Below are positions 35,017 through 46,978 of a stretch of DNA of 64,000 bases, piece by piece. Made by a program: the position numbers and the translations under genes. How positions within the stretch are numbered: the stretch's first letter is position 1; every line of letters begins with the position of its first letter. The notes beneath the pieces were generated by a model that worked only from the letters and a program-made list of their open reading frames with translations, was not told where the DNA came from and did no database searches. The DNA is from Escallonia rubra (Eukaryota > Streptophyta > Magnoliopsida > Escalloniales > Escalloniaceae): positions 384,501 to 448,500 of the forward strand of contig JAVXUO010002322.1 in assembly GCA_033065855.1 (NCBI GenBank), written 5' to 3'.

Positions 35017-35988
35017 CATCAGAGTACGAGTACGAGTACGGAAAAAGATAGTTTTCTGGCAATGGAATGCTTGCTAAGTAAGTCTAATGTTGGTGATTTG
35101 TAGATAAAGGTAGTTTGAAAGTCCAAGATTTTCGTTGCAATGTGATTAAGCCAGGTATATAAATTATAACACAAGCATACTGTTACTGCTAATGGGGCAA
35201 AAATGCTGTGGGCACGTGCCTCCTTTGGCACTCAAATGACTTGCTTAATAGGTATAGTTCTTTCATACGTAAAGGTAGTTTGAAAGTCCAAGGTTTTGCC
35301 TTGCAATGTAATTAACGGATTCTCACAAAGTTGTTAATTGTTGCAAGAAACAGGCAAGACCAATTCCAAAAAAATAATGTAAAATCCCATTTCAATTATG
35401 AGGTCTCTAGCATGGTATAATCCCATTTCAATTCTGGGTAGAGGTCATCGTATCTTCCCCACTTGTCATTCCTTCCTTGCGTGTGCGAGTTTTAGACTTA
35501 AGCACATCTTATTAAAGGCCAATGAGTGCCATCTTATATAGCCCTTAAAATTATTCACAATGGCCAATGTGGGACAGATGTTTCTTCAAAAGCTTGTATG
35601 TAAAAGAATCTCAACTTTCCAATTTCAAGAAGTAACGTGAAACTAAATCACTTAAAGCTCTAAAGTTTTCTCAAAACCATACTTGAAAGGAACAGGAACT
35701 TTTTTGTTAAAATACTCTAACATTAATTACTGATCCGTACTAGGTAGTACTGCAGATTATGCAAATAGTCACAAGCCTCCTTTGACTGCAGCGATAACAA
35801 TTCCTGTCACCAAAGTTTACATCAACACTCCAACGATGCTATGTTGACCGCCCGATCGACAGGAATGTTAGGCTGCAAAAATTTGTCCCTAAAACCTGCA
35901 ATTTCATTAACATAGATAATTTTCTTGTGACAAAAACCATTGGTGATTAAAATAAAAAAAAAAGAAGAGGCCGGTGTTACACTGTAGC

Positions 35989-36030
35989 CATTTTCGCTCC
36001 CTCTATGAGAAAATAGAGGGAGCGAAAATG
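35989..36030. repeat. Perfect 18-bp inverted repeat, 6-bp loop
   Basis: The left arm cattttcgctccctctat pairs perfectly with 36013-36030 around gagaaa. A near-repeat of gtcccttc/gtcgtccctt follows on the right. It may be one end of a decayed foldback element, but I could not define outer borders. Confidence 0.75.
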
Positions 36031-36922
36031 TTGTCCCTTCAATTTTTCATCCAAGGGAGGGGATGATGTCGTCCCTTGTTTTGTTTGGGTGGAGGACACG
36101 TGGAAGGAAATAAACGAGTTTTTTTAGTTTTAAAGTGTGTTATCCTTTAAATTACAATGAATGCAGGCATTTTAGACGGTTAAATAAGTCAAATGATGGT
36201 CTATATTTTTGCTTTCTTTTGACGTCCATATTTGAGTGAAAAGAATATTGTAGGACCAAAAAGGAAAGTCAATCTTATTATCTTCCGCAATTCACTCTTT
36301 TAACATTCAAATTAAAGTTTTTCCATCCCCACGCTTTCTCATTTACTCTTTACCATCCGTCCTTTCAAATTCTATAATAGAAACATACACTTTAAATGAT
36401 GTGGTATCAATTTCTAAATGTGAAACACTTTAAATGATACACTTTAAGTAATTTAGGGACAAATTCAAAGGTTGTATCCACAAGATGTTTTGATTGCCAA
36501 GAAGTTTTGCGGTTGACTCACGAAAGAAGACTAAAAAACATTCAGCTGGCAACACATTGGTGAAATTAGCTAATTTCTTCCGCAATTTGTACTGAGAGCT
36601 CTACTTTTCACCATTCACACTCCATTTTCTTCGCTAATGATCTTTAAGAAATGCCCTTTTATGTTCTTTAATTATTGACACTTTTTGATTGTCAATGCTG
36701 AACATGACGTGTAGGTAATAAACCGCAAAATGCGGATCTGCATTCCCATTTTTTCCCCATAATAATCTACTTAATTAGGAGAATAAAAGCTTAATTATGC
36801 ATGGGAAGTGTTCAGTACAATGTGTTTATTTACGGAAACTTTATAATCCTTCACAGTAGGTATTTACAGAATGACAATGAACAATAAGAGCAAGAACATT
36901 GGCCAATAACATTGACGGATGG

Positions 36923-39900
36923 CTAAGGCAAAAGGCATTTCACAGCAGGACTGGAATGACTAAATTTTCCATGCGCATTGAAGCAGCTGGCATATGTCCT
37001 CTTCCCTTGAGTTGTGGATGTTATGTACACATGATCAACTGCTATGTTGGTGCACCCAACAGTTTGGCTGCAGCTCAGGTTTATTACCTCATCCATGGCT
37101 GATGTCCCCATAATTCCACTGAATGATATGTCGCTCAACTTCACCGCGGATGTCTTCGATAAGTCACCCGCCAAAAGAAGTTTGTGTCAGCAAATACACT
37201 TTCTGATATGATAGCAAGTTAGTTTTTCTAGTACTGACATGATCATTTTCTTACTTGGTTTTGGCAATTGACGCGGCTGGGACAGTAAAACTGGTCGATT
37301 ATAATTGGGTTATTAACCGCTACAAACTTAATCTTCTCAAACGAAATCTTCCTTGCATAACCACTTCCTCCCTATATTATCAGTACAACGTAAGAAGTAC
37401 GATTAGAGAAACTTGCAAATCAGCAATAATTAGACTTGAGGTCATTTACCTGCCAAGTCTTAAGCCTTACTCCATTCAGGGTTTCTTTAAAAGTGCAATT
37501 TTTCACATGTATATCTTCCACTGTATCGTATCCTCCGTGTCCCAAGGCTCCAATGCTGCATAGAATCAGTATACTTCTTAAACTAAACTCCTGGCATTGA
37601 AATGCGAAAAATCCAGAAAATATTTAAAGGCACACTTTAAAACTTGTAGCATTCCACTTTGCTGAAACTTTTACTGACCTAATACCATGGCCTGGACCGC
37701 ATGTCACCCTGCTGATATTGATATTGGATGATCCCCCACTAATGGCAATGCAGTCATCACCTATATATATTTAGGTTTCGCGAAACATTAAAAAGAAAGG
37801 GTAAACCAGGAAGAAGCATATAGTAGAGTGACAATGAACAAAGAAAAAGAAGAGTTAAACAATAGGCTAAACTTCATCAATATAGAGACAACTAAAACTT
37901 ACCTGTTCCAATGTATGAGTTTCGGACTTGTAGGCTGGTTGAGCCAGAAATGTCAATACCATCGGTATTAGGGCTTGTTTCGGGGGCAATTATACGAAGG
38001 TTGGAGATTACTGCACCATTGCAATGGGTGATTGTGATATGGCTTCTGGGGCTATTGATGTGAGTCAACCCGTTGAGTCGAAGGCCGTTACATCTATTAA
38101 ACGTCAATGCCTATTCATCACGTGTTATATTGCTTGCATTAGGATCAATATTTTCAGGAATTTTTTAGAAAAGTTGACTTAGGAAATTGAATGCCTTCTA
38201 ACTTGGATTACAGATATTTCGCGCTATACTCACAGTCGGCGCATTGCATTTTGTTCCCTGAAATTTAAATACACGTGTGTAAGAATTTCCTCAAGAAGCA
38301 TGAAGAATACAAGAGATTAACTGGGGAAATGAACAGATTTTACATACACTGGCAACATTTTGTATGCATGGCTGTGGCCACCAAATAGACCCTTGACCAT
38401 CAATCTGTCCTCTACCATTGATAATGAGATTGTTGATATTGGAAAAGGTGAGCCATGAATTAATGTGCGACCCATCCCATTCTGATTTTTTGTTAGGCGC
38501 AATAATGTTTCCAGACACCTGTTTTTGCATTAAGCTCATGTCAGAATTCTAACTGTAACCTACGATCTGAAAAATGTTTGTCTGCTGTTAAGTCTTAGTC
38601 ATTTACAAATTACTATGTCATGTGATTAGGATCTGTCCCATTCATCGTCACATGCACTGACAAGTTACAATGAAGTTTTCACAAGAAATAAGAATCCTGA
38701 AGAACTGTGAAAGTGTGCACTTGCTGATAACTTGTTCAGGAGTACAAAAAACGCTGGAAATTGTCCCAAACCACATCTTCTCACAAATTTGTTCTGATAA
38801 GATTTTTAGCAATCAAGTGAAGGAGCTAAAAACAAAGGAACTATGGACTTTCTTCTCCAAGAAAGTTTGACCCGATTCATGGTCTTGAGCTCGACACCAT
38901 TTATGTCGCCAGCACTGTATTTTGAAGGGCGACTGCAGCTGCTAGAGAATCGCTTTAGCATCTCATCTTGTATTTTCAAGCTTGAGTGCGGCTGCTAGAT
39001 AAATATAGGTCCTATGAGTCTTGGTGTCTAATGATCTCGCTACTTCTATGTACGTGGACGAGGAGATGCCGAACCGCATTAAATCTTCTCTTGGTTGTGC
39101 GCATTGTTGTTTTTCTTTGTATCTGGTTACTTTGGATTGCAGTTTTACCCATCTCCAAGTGTTTTGAAGTACGTCCTAGACCTATCATTTATATGGTTAA
39201 ACTGAGAATATTTTGGAAAAGCTCAGTACATGACTTTCCACAAAAATCTGTGAAAAAAATCACTAAAAGGTGTAACTTCTTAAAAAAAATTGTCAGTTAG
39301 CAATTCCTACAGAAATCATTGAAGAGAAGGGAAACCATGCGAATGAAGCCCTTTTCTATCTTGTTAATGGTTATACTACCAGCATTGCTTACAGTACCTG
39401 CACGTAGACGCGAGAGGACGTGCATGGGCCGCTGAATGTCATTGGCTTCAAAAGGAAATTCTTTGCCGGAATGAGAACGGTAGAGGCAAGTGATTGAGCC
39501 TCACAAGCGGCCTTCCACGCCTTCATGAAAGCCTATGTATTGTACATAATATGTCAGATATATGCTGCTATAAGCCTTCTACTTATCACTAGTTTCGTGC
39601 GAGAGAGGGAGAGTGACAATTAATAATTACCTGCGAGTCATCGGTTGTTCCATCTCCAATTGCTCCATAACTAATAACACTGAACGAAGCAGATGATACG
39701 AGGTCTTTTGTGGCACCCAATGCAGAGGAGACGACCACCACCATGCATAACACCAAGAAGATGGTGGAATGGTCCTGCATAAGAGGTACACCACCAAACA
39801 TGAAAAGAGTAGCTCATGTGATGGCTATATGATCCATTTGCAAAAGACAAACTTCATCACACTGATGATGGGTATTTTGGCAATTTCAGTTTTGCTAAAG

Positions 39901-40036
39901 CAACCATGTAGGCGTACATAGAAAAGGGGTCTTTTGTGCCATCAGGTGTACGAAATCAGCGTTTGCCAAAATGGGATTTCATAACACCTTGGAGGCCCAC
40001 ATGAGCTAATGTTAACAAGAGACGAGAACACACCAT
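36923..40036 (-). CDS. Polygalacturonase PG-B (GH28), second of the array
   Basis: Ten coding exons (40034-40036, 39631-39774, 39398-39532, 38348-38518, 38234-38257, 37903-38110, 37679-37760, 37450-37555, 37255-37371, 36923-37153) give 406 residues. It is the closest relative of PG-A: the blocks [13 protein letters not shown] and [18 protein letters not shown] are identical. The signal peptide is [29 protein letters not shown] and GHG are intact, but the substrate-binding RIK is RLK (286-288, GVRLKTWQ). This is a conservative change at a position that is nearly fixed in the family. It might lower activity or alter substrate use; sequence cannot decide. Intron 3 (38519-39397, 879 bp) is far longer than in its neighbours. 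The start codon is again isolated on its own exon. Confidence 0.9.
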
Positions 40037-40984
40037 TCTATCAGAAGAAGAGTATTAGAACGTAGCACTTGAGAGAATTTGTTTCTTGTGGGCATGCTAT
40101 CCTCTTAATATATAGGTTTAGTGACAATTAATCAGAAAGCTTTTCTTCAGTTTTACGTAAACAAAAGTGACACAATATTCACTATGTTGCTTGATCAGTC
40201 ATGTTCACAGCAAATCCATGCGTAGTGCTGCGTTCACATGCATGGTTTACACAAAGTTTCAATCTGCAAATGTGACAGTTGTTGAGCACATGCATGCTAT
40301 GGATAATATATTACCCTAAATCAAGACTAGACGGTGACTAGGCAATCAATAACCTGTTACCTTGCTTAAGGTGGTTCTGATAAACAGAGAGTATAATAGA
40401 AGCAAGTCTTAGAGAAAGATGCATGGTTTGAATTTTGGCCTTCATATGCTTATTAAACATTTTATTACTTGGGCTGAATAAATGGCAATGTTGAAGGGAT
40501 TAATTAAGCGTACTTTTTCTCTAATGAAGCAATGTATTCTGAAACCTAGGGAAACTAACCTTGTAGAATGATGCCTTTCATTACTGAAGATTGGGAGAAT
40601 AGCTAGGTTTTGTATATATACATGTTCCCTCTCCAAATTTTTGTAGCTTTGTATCTAAACGTCTTTCCGATTTTTATCAAAGTTTGCCACTAAAAGAGCA
40701 TTTGACAATACTTTAAGCGGCAAAAAGCAACTTGGGCATCGTCGTCTAAACATCATCCCCCCTAACTATATATTGAGCTTTTCATGTTTACCACAGTAAT
40801 CAGTATTTAAAAACCTTGTCTGAAGAGTGCATATCAAAGATAATAGCAATATTGTATATTCCACCAACTATCAGTAAAAGTGACTTGGTCTACTGCATGA
40901 GATCGCCGTCATATTGAGATCTCGAGAGAACTTGATACACCCTGTGCTTACAAAAACATTAGCCACAGCTACGAATCTATGAAG
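40037..40984. other. Spacer between PG-C 3' end and PG-B start
   Basis: This 948-bp stretch is the shortest gap in the array and holds the PG-B promoter. No other gene or element was recognised. Confidence 0.5.
40106..40115 (-). promoter_or_regulatory. TATA box of PG-B
   Basis: The minus strand reads CTATATATTA about 70-79 bases before the PG-B ATG, matching the spacing in PG-A and PG-C. Confidence 0.6.
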
Positions 40985-43900
40985 CTATTTCAACAAACAA
41001 TTCACGGTAGGGAAGGTAGCGGTAGTTGTTCCATGGGCATTGATACAGGTGGAGCAAGTCTCTTCTCTTGGATTGGCTGATTCTATGGTGTTGTTTTTTA
41101 GCACAATGCCAGTGCAGCCAATGCTTTTACTGCATTGCAATTTGATTGCTTCTGAGCAGCTCGATGTCCCCTGAAATCCGGCAAATGAAACGTCGCTTAT
41201 CTTCACTGCCGATGTCTTCAACATTTTTGCCAAATAAAGAGATTGTTAGCAAAATATTCGTCACACACTTGCAAATGATGATGAGGTGCAAAATATATTT
41301 ACGAACGTGGAGATGGGGGCGAGGGCGGGACTTGTCCTTACTTTATTTTGGCAATGTTTGTGATCACAATAAAACTGGTCGATAAGGATGGGGTTCTTAG
41401 CTGCAATGAGAATGATGTCCACAAAAGAGATCTTCCTGGCGTATCCTGATCCACCCTTAGTAAAAGAAACCAGAAAAATTAAATTAACGAGGTGATCGTT
41501 ATTCCTAATGATTGCGCTTCTGGCAATTTCGTGTGATCATCTCCTAGAAATCAAGTTACACCCCATTAAATCTTACCTGCCACGTCTTGATCCTTGCTCC
41601 ATTCTGAGTTCCTTTAAAGGTACAATTCCTAACGTGGACTTCTTCTACTTCGCTTGTTTCTCCATCTTTTCCCAAGCTTCCGACACTACAACATCAGTTT
41701 CAATTTTATTGATTTGCAATTTTCAAGTACTAATTGTTCTTCAGTTGCCAATTATAAGTTATAAATTGGTAGTAATTTTGCTTGACACTGTGATTGCCAA
41801 AAAGTTAATTATCTGACCTTATACCATGGCCTGGACCACATGTAACGCGAGTAATATTAATGTAAGAGGAACCACCGGTGATAGCAATGCAGTCATCACC
41901 TGCAAGAGCACGGTAACAGATTTTGATAGCGAAAAAAAAAAGAAACAAAGGAAGGCGGGGGGAGGGGGTCGGAATGGAAGCAATTTGTAGGCATTGCAGG
42001 AAATACCTGTTGCAATCTGAGAATCTTGTATGGTAACATACTTTGAGTTGCAGATATCAATTCCGTCTGTATTAGGGCTTGTTTCGGGGGCAACCATATT
42101 GAGGCCCGTTACCTTTACACCATTGCACCCATCTAGAGAGATATGGTTTCTTTGGCTGTTTTGATGTCTCAATCCACTGAGTTTAAGGTCGTCACATTGA
42201 GAGAATGCCAAAGCCTTTGCCCAAAAGTGTTAGTTGCAATGTAGAAGTTATGGGAAATTCTTACACCATCAAAATAGTAAGGAATGAAATCTAACTACTG
42301 TTTAATTAGTGTCTGTTTAACTAAGATAGTAACCCTAGATATGAAGAACCATTTGAACACAGAGGCTTGTACTTACAGTGGGTCGCTCGCAACCGTTTCC
42401 CTAGAAAAATGAAACCATGTGTAAGAAGGAAGGCAAAACTAAACCAAAAATGTTGAATGAACGCTTATATGCATCATAGTTCAAAAGTTACTGACCGAAT
42501 TCTCGCAGGATTTCCACCAAGAGGATCCTTGACCATCAATCGATCCATTTCCACTGACTTCAAGTCCTTTTACATCGATGAAGTGGATCCATTTTGTTTG
42601 ATCTTTGTCTGTCCAGTCTGATTTGCTTGGGGCAACAATGTCTCCGGAAATCTGCAATCGACGTTTATCAGCTATCGTTCCATAACTCGGATGAAAGAAA
42701 TTTTCTTGTCAATTATTCGTCGGAATAGAATACAATGGCTCCAAAATACTCCCATTAACCCAAAGTTAACACTTGATCTTTTTATTACATACTAAGATCA
42801 TTGAAAACCAAGAAATTATTCTTGCTGTGCATGATTCTTCCGGTTAAGAGTAACTTATCGTTGATTACCTGAACATTGATCGAAGGAGACTTGCATGGAC
42901 CTCTAAAAGACACTGGACTAAGCAAGAATGTCCTCTTCGCAGGTATGGTGAGAATGGGACTGCTTGCTGTAGCTCCACAAACCGCTTCCCATGCCTTCAA
43001 AAATTCCTGAATTGCCAATCATCGAAACTAATTAATTACGTTTTACATTTCATCCAAAAAAAATTAAGCCAATGAGTGGCACTACTAACAAAAACCAATG
43101 AACATTAGTATTCACTTCAGCCTCTAAGATTAAGCAGACTGGCACATAAACCACAAAAGTTATAGATAATCGTTAGCTATAATTATGTAACCATGATAAG
43201 AATGTCAAAACGAAGTTGCAAATGAATATATGGGAGGGGGAAGGTGCTTAAATTTTTCTTTCCATGCATGTTAAAAGACAACCTAATTCCAATGTTTTAC
43301 TTAAAAAGAAAATTTTGGACTGCTATTCCGTAAAAAAATAGATACAACTACCGTATAACAATAACTAATGGTCGCTAAATACTTTTAGTGAATCTTATTT
43401 AGTGATGTTAAAGAATATCTGCAAAAAGACTTGTTGAATCTGTAAGCAGAAATGTCACTAACTATATCTAGCGGCCCTTAACTATCGTTCTACGAGGATT
43501 TATAGTACGTTATCTTCTAAAAGTTTATTCTTTACTTGATTATTGACCGAATATATAGCCACTACTGGTTCAGGCAAGCAGATAGGTTTAACGAATGAAG
43601 TAATTACTTGGGAATCGTCTGTTTCTCCATCTCCTGCAGCTCCATATTTCATCACATCAAATATGTCGCCCGAGGAGTCACTGCCATGTGAATATACTGT
43701 GGTGCTGCATGCCAACGTACTCACACAGCATATGACCAAGAAGATAGTGCAAAGATCCTGCATGCAATAACATCATTTTCCAAAATGAGTAAACTTTTTA
43801 AGATAGTCCAAAATGGGGGGGTGGGGGGTTGTTCCAACTTATTTTTAACTGAGAAAACTTTTGTCCCGACTTGGGTTGGAGCAACTTCCTCCGACCAATA

Positions 43901-44071
43901 ACAGCACTTTATCGCTAAAAATATTGTGAGGACTGTCACCAGTGAGATCTGACAATAACTTTTAAAGTGGAAGAAGTTTTCCCCAACCTTGGTAGGAGCA
44001 AAATGTTGTCCTCAAGAGATAACATGTGGCGGAACATAATAATTAGAGAAAATTGAGAGAGAATTTACCAT
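40985..44071 (-). CDS. Polygalacturonase PG-C (GH28), third of the array
   Basis: Ten coding exons (44069-44071, 43608-43757, 42869-43006, 42496-42651, 42377-42400, 42007-42214, 41818-41899, 41577-41685, 41342-41455, 40985-41215) give 404 residues. The signal peptide is [19 protein letters not shown]. All four catalytic motifs are present: NTDG, GDDC, GHG and RIK (in NGARIKTWQ, where most members have NGVRIK). The C-terminal Cys-rich tail ([29 protein letters not shown]) matches secreted plant PGs. Exon 8 is three bases longer than in PG-A and PG-B, and shares SLGK with PG-D, so PG-C is intermediate between the A/B pair and PG-D. The start codon is alone on exon 1. Confidence 0.9.
43860..44003. 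mobile_element. Possible MITE in intron 1 of PG-C
   Basis: The left part (ttgtcccgacttgggttgga) is imperfectly mirrored on the right (ccaaccttggtaggagcaaa in reverse complement). The arms resemble those of the element at 45072-45292, which suggests one family. Exact borders and target duplication are not clear. Confidence 0.4.
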
Positions 44072-44133
44072 TCCAGCGGCTAACAAAAGGAAGGCACTTT
44101 CAATCTCATTGAAGTCCTCTGAGGTCTTTCGCT

Positions 44134-44142
44134 CTATTTATA
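44134..44142 (-). promoter_or_regulatory. TATA box of PG-C
   Basis: The minus strand reads TATAAATAG, the canonical plant form, 63-71 bases before the PG-C ATG. This predicts a leader of only about 35 nt before the start codon. Confidence 0.7.
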
Positions 44143-45071
44143 CTGTGTTTTTTTCCTTTAAACTTGTATCTGAATTCCTTATAGAAGTATGAACTAACCG
44201 TAGCTGAATTATGTCAAGATGTTTCCATTTCAGCAGTCTCGTTGAAGCTGAAATTCAATATGAGATTACTTGACCAGAACAAATATACGAGATTAACAGA
44301 ATTGCCTAGTTGATTTATTTTGTTAGAAATGGCCTGCTGTATCTGCCAACTAATATTTCACATAATATGCATAAAGCTAGCTTGAATTTTGATCTTCTAG
44401 CTATATGTAAAAACTTGCTGCATTTTGGTCAAATTGCAGCATGATGGTAGTTTTGAACTTCATATATTTCGGTCAAATAGTGTTTTGCCTAATTCATTTT
44501 CTTTCTGTAAATGACTGGTCCAAGTCAACCTTGTAAATCTCGTTATGTTACCAGATGTTGTCCAAAGTTTAGATTTCAGTATCCTCAAAAATTTTGTTAA
44601 TTACTTCATGTGACCGTAATTTTGACCATTCCAAGTCCGCCGATATTTGATGGTATCAGTTTTCATTTTTCCTTTGGGTTCTAGGTTGTACCAGTTGATA
44701 CATGTCTTGCATTTTTTGTTACAGCCAAACAAGGACCGGCGCTCGTGCAAGCGTAGCAAGGGGAGCACATTGGAGAATACGAATAATCAAGTTTACCTTT
44801 TGTTTTTGCAAAGTGGTAGCTCCCAACCGACCAGCTTTACGTATTGATAGATTCTTGTCCTGCGACTAAATTGTGTGACCTTCTTGTAAATACAAATCAC
44901 TGGAGTTTGATACGTACATTCCGAATTTGAGTAAATCTTCTTTTTTATTATGCAAACGACCTTTAATTAATGAATAAAGAGTGGATCTAGCCCAATGGTA
45001 TAAATAGCAAATCAAAACTCAACAAAAACAAAATAACCGCTCGCAAAGTGATCATAAAAGAACAACCTTTG

Positions 45072-45292
45072 GCTCCTACCCGGGTTGTAAGAATCTTCCT
45101 CCAACCCCGTGTATAGTGACAATTAATTAATAGTCGCTAAATGTTTCCAGTGACTTTTCTTCTAACACTTTCAGCGACAATTATTAGCAGTATTTTTTTA
45201 GCGTCACTAAATAAAAGCCACTAAAAATATTTATAGACGATTGATTGTCGCTATATAGGGGGTAGGAAGAATATTCCACCAACCGGGATAGC
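45072..45292. mobile_element. Foldback MITE-like element with arms of about 55 bp
   Basis: The left arm (gctcctacccgggttgtaag through gtatagtgacaatta) aligns with the reverse complement of the right arm (gctatcccggttggtgg through tatatagcgacaatc), with substitutions and short gaps. The middle has scattered tcgctaaa and agcgtcact motifs. It is non-coding. No clean target duplication was found. Confidence 0.55.
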
Positions 45293-46978
45293 AGTTAAAT
45301 TTTTTCCATCAGAAAAACCTTAATTAGAAAGTAACCCTAGTGTGGGTTCCATCATCTTGTCCTTAACCGGCATAAGCATGTGCCACGTGTAAAGCTTCAC
45401 CTTATTAGAGTGAGAGTAGACTTAGCTTCCCAATAATATAAAGTTTTCGACCGGAAGAAAACCTAGCTCTGTGTATGGGTAAATGTTCTAGGTAAATCTT
45501 TTATTAAACTAACGAAATATTGGATATATAATCGAACCTATATTATTTGTAATTATCTATCGTGTACCTTAATCGTTCGACTAATAACTGAGATTCATAG
45601 CCGTATGTCAAAGAGGAACCGGCTGGTATAGCAACCCTAACCTTGGAAATAAATAAAGGGAACGAGCAAACACTCACGACCACGAGGAAATAGGACTAAG
45701 ACAAACCCTCACCACCCCATTCAATTCGAGCATTAGTACACAGTGAATATGGTTAGAAACGTTTAGATCGAGACGTCAATGTCGTAGCATTTGCTTGGCG
45801 AATTAGGGGGTTGCCGCAGTGCTTGGGTAACAAGCGAACTCAAGGGAAGTACGAAAACACTAGCTCGTTGAAGAGTATCAAAATAAGCTAATATGTTGCT
45901 ATGTCATATGAAAACTTTTTGTGGTGTGGTTCAATACCGAATATATCTCCAATAAATGAAAAAGTTCAATTCCACCGAGATCTCCCATGGTAGAGAAAAA
46001 AAATTCAAGAAGAAATATATCACACCACGAGAACATCCTTGCCTTCCCCAAGCAACCTTACATCTTGACGAGCTACAGTTTCTCTCTGATAAAAGATGTG
46101 CACGATCACTACTTTCCCTCGAGTTAGATAAACTTTCAGGGGACGAAAATTTTGCGATTTCATAAGTAAAATGAATGGTCAATATCAATTCTGTTTTACA
46201 GGCCAAAGATCACATTTGTCGTCTTAATGTATTCTCTTTTATGCCATTATACAAGGCCCACGTTACCCTTGTGTTCTGTAGTTCCGTCGTATTTTCTTAT
46301 GTTTGATCTTTTTCTCGATTTCTCTCATCATAACAATTAATTTATGTACCCAAAATGAGTATCTTTGTAGGGAATAAGATATCTGAAACCTGTAAGGCCC
46401 TCTCTCTCTCGCTCGCTTTTAAGGTAGAAATGCGTTGAATATAGAGTAACTGTTATAAGAGCAAGAAAAATCTTCTGGGCAAAATTAACATGTGTCACTA
46501 AAACCTGAAATGGAGCTCAAACAACTAAAACGGGAGGGCAAATATCAGTTTCCAATTAAGTAAGAATGTTACTTGGCGCATGGGTGAAAAAGTGCAATGT
46601 AGTTATGACTTTGGCTTGGTGTATGTTTGGGCGATGTGGGCATGTTATATCAACGTGAAAACGTATAGCTAGTATATCGGGATATATAGTTTTGCACCTT
46701 TTGTGACAATATGAAAACTGACTTTATTAATCTTGCCACTACCTTAACGTTCATTTTTTTATACCTTGGCCTGATCATCTAAGTTAAATTTGAATCCTGA
46801 TTGCCACTGTTTAGAGGGACCAAAGGATCGTATTGTAAGTTTCTCAAACAGTACCTAGCCAAAATTTTCATAAAATAGAAGTCAAAAATACATTTTCAAT
46901 CTTTTTCCCCATGCACGCTACATTCACTATTCCTATGGCAGCGACCTATAAGCAGCAACAACAAAAACAAGGTCAAGG

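Larger units (their letters stand above)
34940..36922. other. PG-A 5' flank and PG-B 3' flank
   Basis: The PG-A upstream region carries a duplicated phrase, taaaggtagtttgaaagtcc, at 35105 and 35270 (165 bp apart). A perfect hairpin with 18-bp arms lies at 35989-36030. No gene is seen. Confidence 0.5.
44072..46978. other. Spacer between PG-D 3' end and PG-C start
   Basis: It holds the PG-C promoter and one MITE-like foldback (45072-45292). The rest is AT-rich with short tcgctaaa/tttagcg motifs. No gene is recognised. Confidence 0.45.

Noticed and set aside
38986-39300. 104-residue frame inside PG-B intron 3
   Set aside because: It lies on the strand opposite to PG-B with no recognisable family and no start or splice support. 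It is more likely chance or decayed inserted DNA.
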